Below, in pieces: positions 26,628 to 37,041 of a stretch of DNA of 64,000 nucleotides. The notes beneath the pieces were generated by a model. That model worked only from the letters and a program-made list of their open reading frames with translations, was not told where the DNA came from and did not search any database. Within the stretch, counting starts at the first letter, position 1; each line of letters begins with the position of its first letter. The translations under genes and the position numbers were made by a program. Source of the stretch: CAMPKL01 sp963805925 (lineage in GTDB: Bacteria > Acidobacteriota > Terriglobia > Bryobacterales > UBA6623); contig CAWDWB010000003.1 in NCBI GenBank assembly GCA_963805925.1, positions 1,302,001-1,366,000 on the forward strand. Direction: 5' to 3'.

Positions 26628-28889
26628 ATGTGCCCGGAAACATTTGTCGGCGGCTTTGGCGTTCGGCGTCCAGCCTCGGTCCTTTTCGTCGTCCTGGCGA
26701 TTGGTTTGTACGCGAAGCCTTGTTGGAGCGCGCCCGCCCCCCAGCAAATCGGAGACGAGTCCGTGCGCACGGCCGCGGTGACGGGCATCAGCGGCGGGAT
26801 TGTCATCGACGGCGCCCTCGATGAGCCCGCCTGGCGCCAGGCTCCGACGATCGGCGAGTTGGTGCAGCGTATTCCCAACGCAGGGGCTCAGCCGACTGAG
26901 CGGACCGATGTGAAGCTGCTGCACGACCAGGACAATCTCTACGTCGGCGTCATGTGTTACGACTCCGAGCCAAACCGCATCCTGGCCTCCCAGATGGCGC
27001 GTGACGCGTCGCTGAACTCCGACGACCGCATCAGCATCCTCTTCGATACGTTTCGCGACCAGAGCAACGCGTTCTATTTCTCGACCAATCCGAACGGCGC
27101 CCTCGTCGACGGCCTCGTCTTCGCCAACGGCGAGACCAACCAGGACTGGGACGCGATCTGGATCGTCAAGACGCAGCGAACGACCGAAGGTTGGAGCGCC
27201 GAATTCGCCATACCCTTCAAGAGCCTGAGCTTTCCGGCGGCGGATGACGTGTGGGGATTCAACTTCAGCCGCATCGTACAACGCACGCTCGAAGAGACTC
27301 GCTGGACCGGCTATCGCTTTCAGACGCAGTTTTTCCAGGTGTCGGAGGCCGGCGAGATCACCGGCCTCGCAGGCCAGGAGCAGGGGGTAGGCCTGGACGT
27401 GCGGCCCTTCGCCGCTGGGCGCTGGTTCCATACTGCGGCGGACGGCAACGATGTCGTCACCGGCAAGCCAGGCCTGGACTTGACCTACAACGTCACACCG
27501 AGCATGCGGCTCTCGGCGACCGTCAACACGGACTTCGGCGAGACCGAGGTGGATGCCCGGCAGATCAACTTGACGCGATTCTCGATCTTCTTCCCCGAAA
27601 AGAGGTCCTTCTTCTTGCAGGACGCCGGCGTCTTTAACTTCGCGACGACCGGCGTTGACCAGCCAGGAGGCGTGCCGCCGCCGGGAGCCGAGATCTTCCC
27701 ATTCTTCAGTCGCCGAATTGGGTTGATCGGCGGAATGGAAATACCGATTGACTATGGCGTGAAGTTAACCGGCAAGGCCGGCCGCACGGAGGTCGGCGTG
27801 CTCAACGTGGGCACGCGCGCCGCTGCCGGTTATGAGGGCGCCGATCTGTTCGTGGCGCGTGTGCGGCAGAATTTCTGGGAGCAGTCCTACGTCGGCGCGC
27901 TAGTGACCGCCGGGGATCCCGAGCGTCCCGAGTCGGCCAGTACGCTGGGCGCGGACATGCGCCTGGCGACCTCGAACTTTCTCGGCACGAACCAGAACAT
28001 GCTCGTTAATGCCTGGGGGCTCAAGAGCAACAACTACGGCGTTGAGGACAAGAACAGCGCATTCGGCTTCGCCGCGCACTATCCGAACGATCGCTTTCAA
28101 GCGCAGATCCAGTGGCGCGAAATCCAAGAGAATTTCGATCCGTCCTTGGGCTTTGTCCAGCGCAGCAACGTGCGCATGCTGCGGCTGGCCGGCAGTTGGA
28201 ACCCTCGTCCCAGTCCGCGCACCGGCATCCAGCAAATGTTTCACGACTTCTTCTATACGCGGTTCACGCGGCTCGACAACCACCTGGTGGAAACGTCGAA
28301 ATTCCACCTCACCTGGATCGACTTGCACTTCAACTCCGGCGATTCGGCGCACGCCGTGTTCGACTTGGACCCGACCTACGAGCGGCTGTTCGAGCCGTTC
28401 GAGATTTCGCCTGGGGTGATCCTTCCTGCGGGCGAGTACCGCTTCACGCCGATCGGCTTCAATTTCAGTTCCGCTCAGAAGCGGCCCATCCAGGGCAGCA
28501 TTACCGTGTCGGTTGGGAATTTTTGGTCAGGCACGGCCAAGAGCATCTCGACCGGACTGCGTTATCAATTGCCGCCCAAATTCTCGATCAGCTTGAACAC
28601 CAATCAGACCTTCGCAAGGCTGCCGCAAGGGAACTTCGTCGCGCGCATCGTCACCTCGCAGGTCAACTACAACGTCTCGCCGTTCCTTTCGTTCGCCAAC
28701 CTCATCCAGTTCGACAACCGTTCCGGCAATCTCGGCCTACAGAGCCGCGTGCGCTGGACCATCGATCCCGGCAACGACCTGTTCTTCATCTTCGGCCAGG
28801 GCTGGGTGCAAGACATCACCGGCGGCTACGACTTCCGCCAACAGGACAGCCGGCTCGCAACGAAGCTGCAGTACACGTTCCGCTTGTAA
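26628..28889 (+). CDS. DUF5916 protein: CBM9-like domain plus outer-membrane barrel
   Basis: A 753-residue secreted protein. After a signal sequence (VLFVVLAIGLYAKPCWS) a carbohydrate-binding family 9-like domain spans about 55-225: IVIDGALDEPAWRQAPTIGE, LYVGVMCYDSEPNRI, DRISILFDTFRDQSNAFYFS, WSAEFAIPFKSLSFP. The remainder (RFSIFFPEKRSFFLQDAGVF and many alternating strands) is a DUF5916 beta-barrel ending in FRL, as expected for outer-membrane insertion. Binding of a sugar or peptide ligand at the surface is plausible; the true role is not established. It is convergent with trpD, 10 nt away. Confidence 0.85.
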   Translation: MCPETFVGGFGVRRPASVLFVVLAIGLYAKPCWSAPAPQQIGDESVRTAAVTGISGGIVIDGALDEPAWRQAPTIGELVQRIPNAGAQPTERTDVKLLHDQDNLYVGVMCYDSEPNRILASQMARDASLNSDDRISILFDTFRDQSNAFYFSTNPNGALVDGLVFANGETNQDWDAIWIVKTQRTTEGWSAEFAIPFKSLSFPAADDVWGFNFSRIVQRTLEETRWTGYRFQTQFFQVSEAGEITGLAGQEQGVGLDVRPFAAGRWFHTAADGNDVVTGKPGLDLTYNVTPSMRLSATVNTDFGETEVDARQINLTRFSIFFPEKRSFFLQDAGVFNFATTGVDQPGGVPPPGAEIFPFFSRRIGLIGGMEIPIDYGVKLTGKAGRTEVGVLNVGTRAAAGYEGADLFVARVRQNFWEQSYVGALVTAGDPERPESASTLGADMRLATSNFLGTNQNMLVNAWGLKSNNYGVEDKNSAFGFAAHYPNDRFQAQIQWREIQENFDPSLGFVQRSNVRMLRLAGSWNPRPSPRTGIQQMFHDFFYTRFTRLDNHLVETSKFHLTWIDLHFNSGDSAHAVFDLDPTYERLFEPFEISPGVILPAGEYRFTPIGFNFSSAQKRPIQGSITVSVGNFWSGTAKSISTGLRYQLPPKFSISLNTNQTFARLPQGNFVARIVTSQVNYNVSPFLSFANLIQFDNRSGNLGLQSRVRWTIDPGNDLFFIFGQGWVQDITGGYDFRQQDSRLATKLQYTFRL

Positions 28890-28899
28890 AGATTCTTCG

Positions 28900-29937
28900 C
28901 TACTCGGCGCGGAACTGCGCGGTAAATTCGGCAAACCGTTTGAGCCGGTCGCTTGCCGCGCCGGAGTCAATCGACTCTGCCCCGAGAACTACGCCCGAGC
29001 GGAAATCCTCCGCCTTGCCGGCAGCAACCAAGGCTGCTGACGCGTTGGCCAATACGATGTCCCGCGGCGGACCTCCTTGCCCAGCCAGAATCCGCTGCAG
29101 AATGAGCGCGCACTCCTTGCGATCTCCGCCGGCAAGGTCCGCGGCGTTGGCCTGCGGCAGTCCGAAGTCCGCCGCCTCAACCGTCGTCTGAGTAATCGAG
29201 CCCTTGTGCACTTCGACGATCTTCGTCGGGGCCGTCGTGCTGATCTCATCCAGCCCATCGTCGCCATGCACGACGAAGGCTCGCCTGACGCCCAGTCGCA
29301 GCAGCGCCTCAGCCACCGGCATCATCAGCTGCTCGCCGAAGACGCCCACAACCTGAGCGCCCGCGCCGGTCGGGTTGGTCAACGGCCCCAACAAATTGAA
29401 GATGGTGCGCATCTTGAGGTCTTGGCGAATTGGCTGCACGTAGCGCATCGCCGGATGGATGAGCGGCGCGAACAAGAAGCCCACGCCGGTCTCATCAATC
29501 GCCCCGGCTGCCTGCTCGGGAGTGAGCTGGATGTTTGCCCCGGTCGCTTCCAGTACATCCGCCGAACCGCAACGACTTGAAATCGAACGGTTTCCGTGTT
29601 TGGCGACCGGTACGCCGGCTCCGGCGACGACGAACGCACTGACTGTCGAGATATTGAAGGTATCCAAGCCGTCGCCGCCCGTGCCGCAAGTGTCGACCAT
29701 CTCTTCCGGCTTCACTTTGCGGCAAGGGATGGGGGCCGCATGGGCGCGCATTGCGCGGGCGAAGCCGACGATCTCATCCACCGTCTCGCCCTTCATGCGC
29801 AACGCGGTCAACAGCGCGGCGACGAACACCGCTTCGGTGTCGCCTCGCAGGATTTGCTCCAACGCCGCTGAGGCTTCTTGTTCGGTGAGATTCTCGCCTC
29901 CAACAACCTTGTGGAGCGCTTCTAAAACGGCGGACAT
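28900..29937 (-). CDS. trpD: Anthranilate phosphoribosyltransferase
   Basis: A 345-residue enzyme that transfers phosphoribose from PRPP to anthranilate in tryptophan synthesis. The signatures are present: VDTCGTGGDGLDTFNISTVS (PRPP/Mg loop, about 82-101), KHGNRSISSRCGSADVLEA, HPAMRYVQPIRQDLKMRTIF and NLLGPLTNP. The length is normal and the gene is intact. It stands alone, divergent from sucC across an 86-nt gap, so the other trp genes are elsewhere. Confidence 0.97.
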   Translation of the reverse strand: MSAVLEALHKVVGGENLTEQEASAALEQILRGDTEAVFVAALLTALRMKGETVDEIVGFARAMRAHAAPIPCRKVKPEEMVDTCGTGGDGLDTFNISTVSAFVVAGAGVPVAKHGNRSISSRCGSADVLEATGANIQLTPEQAAGAIDETGVGFLFAPLIHPAMRYVQPIRQDLKMRTIFNLLGPLTNPTGAGAQVVGVFGEQLMMPVAEALLRLGVRRAFVVHGDDGLDEISTTAPTKIVEVHKGSITQTTVEAADFGLPQANAADLAGGDRKECALILQRILAGQGGPPRDIVLANASAALVAAGKAEDFRSGVVLGAESIDSGAASDRLKRFAEFTAQFRAE

Positions 29938-30023
29938 GTAAATTGCCTTCCCTCGAATCGATACCGTAGACTGGACTTTAACCCGTTACCGTCCGATCCT
30001 GCCATTCGGGGGCCCCACATTTC

Positions 30024-31184
<1,161 letters not shown>

Positions 31185-31193
31185 GGTACGACG

Positions 31194-32057
31194 ATGAGCG
31201 TTCTAGTCAACGAAAACACTCGCATCCTGGTGCAGGGCTTCGGCCGCGCCGGACAATTCCATGCCGAGCAGTGCATGGCTTACGGCTCCAAAATTGTCGC
31301 CGGCGTTACGCCTGGTAAGGGCGGTCAAGAAGCCCTCGGCGTACCGGTCTTCAATACCGTCGAAGAAGCCGTCAAGGCGACCGGCGCCAACGCGTCGATG
31401 GTCTTCGTGCCCCCTCCGGGCGCCGCCGACGCCATCCTCGAAGCGTTTGACGCCGAGCTTCCTCTCGTCGTCTGCATCACCGAGGGCATCCCCGCCGCCG
31501 ACATGATCGTCGTCAACGATGTGTTGAAGCGCAGTTCGTCGCGCCTGGTCGGTCCCAACTGCCCCGGCGTGATTTCGCCCGGCAAATGCAAGATGGGCAT
31601 CATGCCCGGCCACATCCACAAGCCCGGCAAAGTCGGCGTCGTGTCGCGCTCCGGAACGCTGACCTACGAAGTCGTCGGACAGCTCACCAAGATGGGCATC
31701 GGCCAATCGACCTGCATCGGCATCGGCGGCGATCCGATCATCGGCACGAACTTCGTTGATGCGTTGAAGCTATTCCAAGACGATCCCGACACCGAAGCGA
31801 TCATGATGATCGGCGAGATTGGCGGCTCCGCGGAAGAGACTGCGGCAGCGTTCATCAAAGCGAACGTCACCAAGCCCGTTGCGGCCTTCATCGCCGGAGC
31901 CACAGCTCCTCCAGGCCGCCGCATGGGTCACGCCGGAGCGATTATCTCCGGCGGCAAGGGTACCGCTGCCGACAAACAAGCGGCGCTCGAAGCGGCAGGA
32001 ATCGCAGTCGCCCCGTCGCCCGCCGAAATGGGCTCGACCCTGGCCAAGCTGCTTTAG
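31194..32057 (+). CDS. sucD: Succinyl-CoA ligase, alpha subunit
   Basis: A 287-residue alpha subunit carrying the CoA-binding Rossmann domain (ILVQGFGRAGQFHAEQCMAY) and the phosphohistidine domain. Family blocks are LVGPNCPGVISPGKCKMGIM, GVVSRSGTLTYEVVGQLT, IGGDPIIGTNFVDALKLF, MMIGEIGGSAEETAA, and GRRMGHAGAIISGGKGTA, where the histidine of GHAG is the phosphorylated residue. It follows sucC by 9 nt and is certainly co-transcribed. Confidence 0.98.
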   Translation: MSVLVNENTRILVQGFGRAGQFHAEQCMAYGSKIVAGVTPGKGGQEALGVPVFNTVEEAVKATGANASMVFVPPPGAADAILEAFDAELPLVVCITEGIPAADMIVVNDVLKRSSSRLVGPNCPGVISPGKCKMGIMPGHIHKPGKVGVVSRSGTLTYEVVGQLTKMGIGQSTCIGIGGDPIIGTNFVDALKLFQDDPDTEAIMMIGEIGGSAEETAAAFIKANVTKPVAAFIAGATAPPGRRMGHAGAIISGGKGTAADKQAALEAAGIAVAPSPAEMGSTLAKLL

Positions 32058-32091
32058 TTTTTCAGTAAGAAGTAAGAAAGAAGAAACAACC

Positions 32092-32514
32092 ATGGCGTTG
32101 CAACGTACTCTCACCATGATCAAGCCGGACGCTGTTGCGGACGGCAACGCGGGCGCAATCCTGGCCCACCTCGAAAATGCCGGTTTCAAGATCGTCGGCA
32201 TGAAGAAGCTGCACCTTTCGCCGGTGCAGGCCGGCGCCTTCTACGCCGTCCACAAGGAACGCCCCTTCTACGGCGAGTTGGTCGAGTTCATGACCGAAGG
32301 CCCGATCATCGCCGCCTGCCTGGAGAAGGAAGACGCGGTGAAGGCCCTGCGTGACGTCATGGGCGCCACCAACCCGGCCGAAGCCGCCGAAGGCACCTTG
32401 CGCAAGCTCTACGGCGCCAACATCGGCCGCAACGCCACGCACGGTTCTGACTCCGCCGAGAACGCCGCGATTGAAACCGCGTTCTTCTTCAGCGGCCTCG
32501 AACTCGTCGGCTAA
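32092..32514 (+). CDS. ndk: Nucleoside diphosphate kinase
   Basis: A 140-residue enzyme that balances nucleoside triphosphates through a phosphohistidine intermediate. LTMIKPDAVADGNAGAI opens the fold; the active-site His117 lies in IGRNATHGSD. The open frame extends upstream into sucD, but ATG 32092 is the family start; its ribosome site is the purine-rich AAGAAAGAAGAAA. It follows sucD by 34 nt. The last 35 coding bases are repeated at 33169. Confidence 0.97.
   Translation: MALQRTLTMIKPDAVADGNAGAILAHLENAGFKIVGMKKLHLSPVQAGAFYAVHKERPFYGELVEFMTEGPIIAACLEKEDAVKALRDVMGATNPAEAAEGTLRKLYGANIGRNATHGSDSAENAAIETAFFFSGLELVG
32479..32513 (+). repeat. 35-bp direct repeat, copy 1 (ndk 3' end)
   Basis: The last 35 coding bases of ndk recur at 33169-33203 with one mismatch, 690 bp downstream. 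The two copies bracket the frameshifted minus-strand gene. Confidence 0.85.
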
Positions 32515-32558
32515 CTACAGCCCAAATCGTTCGCCGACGCCAAGTTGTTGACGTTCGG

Positions 32559-33154
32559 CTAGTTGGGTGTAGGGAGTTGCTCGTAGGCCTTCTCATTCGG
32601 TATCGCCGGATAGGCAGTCTGTTCCCAGCGATCATCCACTCTGCGAAACCCGTAGAGTTGAACTAACTCTTTGCGAGGATGCTGTGGGGGACCCGGCTTC
32701 CACACGGTATGGATGGCGGCCTGCTCGTGTTGACGGGAGCGAGATGGTATGGCGATGCGAAAGGTGAGCGCATGGTCTGAACCAGTAGACCGATGTGCTC
32801 GCGGCGCCCATGTTCCGTCGACAGAGCTCCAGGAAGCAAAGATCGACCAGTCAAACTCCGGCAAGCCGGAACGGCTGTATCCAAAACCCCATAACCAGCA
32901 GGCCACGCAAACCCGCCGCCATCGACCCAGCGTGTTTGGTGTGGCCGCAGCCAATGCGAGCACCTGCCAATCTCTGCCACGACGGGCGCACTGGAAGCCG
33001 CGTGCTGAGCTAGCGCCTCGGAGTCTTTGAACACGTCCCGAAGGACCATCTCCCAGAGAGCCTGGTCGTCATCACTGTCCAACTGCGCGGTCAGAGTGGC
33101 TCCGACTGCTTCCCAAATGGTGCTTATCACGGCGGTCCCTGACCACTTCATCAT
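32559..33154 (-). pseudogene. Unknown protein, frameshifted, in a 690-bp insertion after ndk
   Basis: Not recognised. The frame opening at 33154 reads KWSGTAVISTIWEAVGATLT and WEMVLRDVFKDSEALAQHAA; the sense then moves to another frame as CARRGRDWQVLALAAATPNT, GFGYSRSGLPEFDWSIFASW and ends VDDRWEQTAYPAIPNEKAYE before TAG at 32559. One shift near 33000 joins the two into about 195 residues. Amino-acid use in both parts looks coding. It lies opposite to the surrounding genes and between two copies of the ndk end, so it was probably brought in as a unit. Confidence 0.55.
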
Positions 33155-33168
33155 TACCTAATGAGGCG

Positions 33169-33203
33169 GCGTTCTTCTTCAGCGGCCTTGAACTCGTCGG
33201 CTA
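33169..33203 (+). repeat. 35-bp direct repeat, copy 2 (displaced ndk end)
   Basis: Matches 32479-32513 at 34 of 35 positions and even ends in a stop codon (TAG instead of TAA), so it is a displaced or duplicated ndk 3' terminus. Confidence 0.85.
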
Positions 33204-33262
33204 GTCCTCAACATTCCATTTAGGGGAGTTGCTGCGTCTCGCGACGTGATAAGCTCCCATTC

Positions 33263-34225
33263 ATGAAATTGCCCCGCTCTCGCCGTGATTTTTTGACCGC
33301 GTCGATCGGCGCGCCTTTGGCTCTATCGCTCGCCGCCGGCTGCAGCTCCGAAGAAGCCTCGGCGCCCGCCGAGGAGCCTGCCGCTGCCGCCAAGCACTAC
33401 CCGATCGGCCTTGAGCTCTACTCGGTCCGCAAGGCGCTGGCCGAAGACTTGATGGGTACCGTCTCCAGAGTCGCCGAGATCGGCTATGAGGTCGTGGAGT
33501 TCTACCGGCCCTACTACGACTGGACGCCGGACTACGCCAAGGAAGTCCGTGCGCACCTGGACGACCTGGGCATCAAGTGCCTCTCAACCCACAATCCCCC
33601 CGACGCCTTCATGGCTGAGGGCCGGGCCAAGGCGATTGAGCTCAACGGCATCATTGGCAGCCAGACCATGGTCATGGCCAGCCCGCCGCCCGGGACCATC
33701 GGTCGCCCCGGCGAGGGCGGCGGATTGCCTCCCTCCGGCACAGTTGATACCTGGAAGAAAGTCGCCGATCTGTTGACCGAAGCACAAGAAGTGTTCTCAG
33801 CCGCCGGGCTGCGCGCCGGATATCACAACCACCAATACGAATGGCGCAGTTTCGAAGGCGCCGCGGAAGGCGGCCCGCGCTTTCCCTTGGACGTCCTCGC
33901 CGCGGGTACGCCCGAGGGCGTGACCTTGCAACTCGACGTCGGAACCTGCATGGAAATGGAGCGCGATCCGGTCGCCTGGATTACCTCGCATCCGGGCCGC
34001 ATTCGCAGCATCCACTGCAAGGATTGGGCCCCCGGCACGGAGGAAGAAGAGAAGGGTTACCGCGTGCTGCTCGGCGAAGGAGTAGCGCCCTGGAAGCAGA
34101 TTTTCCAAGCGGCGCAGAACGGCGGCGGAGTCGAGTATTACCTGATCGAACAAGAAGGCAGCCGCTTCGACGAGTTCGATACGGCCGCCCGCTGCCTCGC
34201 GACCTGGAAAGAAATGCGAGCATAA
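33263..34225 (+). CDS. Sugar phosphate isomerase/epimerase-like lipoprotein (TIM barrel)
   Basis: A 320-residue protein of the xylose isomerase-like TIM-barrel family. The N-terminus RSRRDFLTASIGAPLALSLA with AAGC is a twin-arginine signal ending in a lipobox, so it is exported folded and lipid-anchored. The barrel starts YPIGLELYSVRKALAEDLMG; THNPPDAF, GYHNHQYEWRSFEG and LQLDVGTCMEME supply likely metal ligands, and IRSIHCKDWAPG the late histidine. The substrate is unknown, probably a sugar or inositol derivative. It is followed on the same strand by a DUF2905 gene and a second TIM-barrel gene. Confidence 0.88.
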   Translation: MKLPRSRRDFLTASIGAPLALSLAAGCSSEEASAPAEEPAAAAKHYPIGLELYSVRKALAEDLMGTVSRVAEIGYEVVEFYRPYYDWTPDYAKEVRAHLDDLGIKCLSTHNPPDAFMAEGRAKAIELNGIIGSQTMVMASPPPGTIGRPGEGGGLPPSGTVDTWKKVADLLTEAQEVFSAAGLRAGYHNHQYEWRSFEGAAEGGPRFPLDVLAAGTPEGVTLQLDVGTCMEMERDPVAWITSHPGRIRSIHCKDWAPGTEEEEKGYRVLLGEGVAPWKQIFQAAQNGGGVEYYLIEQEGSRFDEFDTAARCLATWKEMRA

Positions 34226-34231
34226 GCTCCA

Positions 34232-34450
34232 GTGAACGTCGGCAAACTGCTCATCTATGCCGGGCTTGGCCTGGCGGCGCTTGGAGTCGTCTTCATCGCC
34301 GCCTCCAAGCTCGGCATTAACTTTTTCCGGCTCCCCGGCGACATTGTCTGGAAGCCCACCGAAAACTCCACCGTCTACTTCCCCATCGTCACTTCGATCA
34401 TCCTGAGCATCCTGCTGACTCTGATCCTGTCGCTGTTCAATCGACGATAG
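34232..34450 (+). CDS. DUF2905 family small membrane protein
   Basis: A 72-residue protein with two membrane helices (LLIYAGLGLAALGVVFIAAS; YFPIVTSIILSILLTLILSL) flanking the conserved FFRLPGDIVWKPTENSTVYF, the DUF2905 signature. The GTG start is 6 nt after the preceding stop codon. Function unknown. Confidence 0.9.
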   Translation: MNVGKLLIYAGLGLAALGVVFIAASKLGINFFRLPGDIVWKPTENSTVYFPIVTSIILSILLTLILSLFNRR

Positions 34451-34507
34451 TTTGCCCGCAAGGGCCTTGGGCGCTAGACTGGCCAACAGTCCGAACGGAG
34501 CCCCAAT

Positions 34508-35624
34508 ATGCTCAATCAACTCAGTCCCAGCCGCCGACGTTTTCTGCGGGCCTCGCTCACGGCCGCCGCCGTCGCCGCCATGCCCGGCGCTCTCAGCGCC
34601 GCGAACATTCACCGCAAGAACATCGACGAATACGCGCCGGGAAATATCAAACTGAGCCACCGCGTACCCTCGAACTTGAGCGAAGACGACCTGCACTTCT
34701 TACAGCAGATCGGTCTTCGCTATCGCGCGCGTCAATTGGCCCGTGGAGCGCTCCAGCTTGGCTGAGATGCGCGAAACCCGCGACCGCTTCAAGAAGTACG
34801 GCCTGGAGATTTACTCGGGCGTGCAGTACGCCTACCGTTCGCCCAAGGTGCAACTCGGCCAGCCCGGACGCGACAAAGACATCGAGAGCTACCAGCAGTT
34901 TCTCCGCAATCTCGGCGAGATCGGCGGCACGATCGCCAGCTACGACTTCCACCCCGGCAATACCTACACGACATCGGAAGTCCAAACGGCACGCGGCTAC
35001 ACGGCGCGGCAGTTTGACTTGGATGATTTTCGCAACAAGGTCGAGAAGCAGATGTTCGACCGCGTCTACACCGCCGACGATATTTGGGCCAACTACACGT
35101 ATCTGATGAAGGCAATTCTGCCTGTCGCCAAAGAAGCGAACGTCAAGTTGGCGCTGCATCCCGACGATCCGCCGCTAGCGATGATGAACGGCGTCGCCAA
35201 GGTCTTCGTTCACTACGACGGCTACCATCGCGCCGAGCAAATCGCCGATTCCATCGAAGGCAAAGGCAGTCCGCACTGGGGTCTGACGTTCTGCGTCGGC
35301 ACCTGGTCCGAAGGCGGCGACAAGATGGGCAAGGACGTTTTCGAGATGATCAAAGACTTCGGCGGCCGCGGCAAGATCGAAGAGATTCACTTCCGCTCCG
35401 TGACCAGCCCCTTGCCGAGCTTCATCGAGACGTTTCCCGACGAGGGCTATCTCGACATGTACGAAGTGATGAAGGCGCTGCGCCAAGTGAAGTTCCACGG
35501 CATGCTGGTGCCTGACCACATTCCGCAACTCGTCGGCGACAGCGGCATGCGCCGCGCAGGTACGGCCTACGCGGTCGCCGCGATTCGCGCCCTGTTGCGT
35601 CGGGCGAACGAAGAAGTGGGCTAG
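34508..35624 (+). pseudogene. Mannonate dehydratase-like protein with Tat signal, one frameshift
   Basis: Resembles UxuA-type D-mannonate dehydratases, which convert mannonate to 2-keto-3-deoxygluconate. The N-terminus SRRRFLRASLTAAAVAAMPG is a twin-arginine signal, unusual for this normally cytoplasmic enzyme. The frame breaks at about 34727, where one extra C gives TATCGCG instead of TATGCG; removing it joins LQQIGLRY to ARVNWPVERSSL. Downstream blocks fit the family: DIWANYTYLMKAILPVAKEA, VKLALHPDDPPL, LTFCVGTWSEGG, IEEIHFRSV and HGMLVPDHIPQL. Repaired length is about 372. It may well be intact in the organism if the extra base is an error. Confidence 0.82.
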
Positions 35625-35666
35625 CAAGTAGCGGCGCGGGAAAGCTCCCGCGCCGCCGCCAACCCT

Positions 35667-36749
35667 TTAGCGCGCCGCCAGCCCGTTCGAGCCCGCCAAT
35701 CCGCTGATGTCCAGCGGGATCTCGGCGAGGTTGCCGTCCGCCTCGACCCGAAAGCCCGATAGAGTCCCGGTCCCGGCATCGAATACATAAAGGAACCTCG
35801 AATTGTTCGTCAGTGCGGAATCCAGCGGCCCGGCGCCGGCGGAAACGTTCCCGACTAACGTGATATCGCCGTCGAATCCGATTTCAAAAACCGAAAGGTC
35901 GTTACTCGCCGTGTTCGACGTATAAGCGTAACGCCCGTTCTGCGTCACGATCAGCCAGCATGCTGCGCTGCCGTTCGCGCTGACCGCGGGGGAGATGACC
36001 GACAGTCCGCCGTCGGAGGAAACCTCATAAGACGATGTCGTCGCCGCTCCGGCCGCGCCGCCGGCAGCTTCAGAGACGAACAATTGACCGCGCTTACCGA
36101 ACTCAAACCCGTAGGGCGTTTGGCCGGCTGATGCGTGGACGATCGGCGGGCCGGCGACTCCCCAGTCATCCACGACATACGTGAGGATTTGGTTCGTACC
36201 CTTCTCCGTCACGACCAGCACCTGCCCCGAAGGGTCAAAAGCGACCTGTGCGGGACCCACGCCTGCGCCCGACAACGGCTGCGACGCTCCTGGAATGGGC
36301 GCCAGTCTGCCCTTGTTGTCGATGCGGAAGCCTGCAATACCCCCAGCTCCCCCTGCATTCAGTACGTAGACGAGATCCTTGTAGGCGGTGACGCTAATCG
36401 GCTGGACGCCGCCCGAATGGATTCGGTCCGTCAACTTCAAGCCCTGGTTGCGGACGCGGAACACCGATAGCTCGCTGCTGCCGGCATTCACGACAAACAG
36501 CCAGCGCTCGTCCTCGCTCAGTGCGACACCGCCTTGATTTCCCAGACCGCTGCCGGTCCCTAGCCCGCCGGTGTCGAAGACGCCGCCTGGGGCCAGGGAC
36601 CCGTCGGCGCTGCGGTCAAAGACTCGCACCTGGTTTCCGGCGTCGTCGTTGGTCATCGTGTAGACCGCGCCCGCGCCGGCATAGGCGCTAGTAGCGCCCA
36701 TCAGTCCTATTGCGGCAATCGCCGCGGTAAGTAACTTCGTTAGCTTCAT
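35667..36749 (-). CDS. Secreted beta-propeller protein (lactonase-like, YncE/Pgl type)
   Basis: About 360 residues from ATG 36749, preceded by AGGAG at a good distance; the longer open frame to 36881 lacks support. The signal peptide is MKLTKLLTAAIAAIGLMGAT. The mature protein has repeated blades such as YTMTNDDAGNQVRVFDRSAD, VALSEDERWLFVVNAGSSEL, VAFDPSGQVLVVTEKGTNQI and NGRYAYTSNTASNDLSVFEI, the pattern of 7-bladed lactonase-like propellers. An enzymatic role (6-phosphogluconolactonase family) is doubtful because of the secretion signal. Confidence 0.85.
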   Translation of the reverse strand: MKLTKLLTAAIAAIGLMGATSAYAGAGAVYTMTNDDAGNQVRVFDRSADGSLAPGGVFDTGGLGTGSGLGNQGGVALSEDERWLFVVNAGSSELSVFRVRNQGLKLTDRIHSGGVQPISVTAYKDLVYVLNAGGAGGIAGFRIDNKGRLAPIPGASQPLSGAGVGPAQVAFDPSGQVLVVTEKGTNQILTYVVDDWGVAGPPIVHASAGQTPYGFEFGKRGQLFVSEAAGGAAGAATTSSYEVSSDGGLSVISPAVSANGSAACWLIVTQNGRYAYTSNTASNDLSVFEIGFDGDITLVGNVSAGAGPLDSALTNNSRFLYVFDAGTGTLSGFRVEADGNLAEIPLDISGLAGSNGLAAR

Positions 36750-37041
36750 CCTGTTGTCTCCTGTCCTCATTCCTTCGCGGGCCCTCAGATGCAGAGAGTT
36801 GCCGCTGCGGACGATCCGCTTCTGTGGGTCGTTAACCGCAAGAAGGGCGCTTTTATTCCGGTTCGGCGCCGAACGTTGCATGAGTAAAGTCTTCGTGACT
36901 TGCGGCCGCTCTCAAACGAACGCGCGCGGGTCGGCAGGAGTACAGAGGGACCTTGCCCGGCTATGCGGCGAGCGCTAGACTGGCTCTGCCGATGACCGAA
37001 GGGCTGGGCGCCAAGCATCGCTTGGCAGTCCTGCTAGGAGA

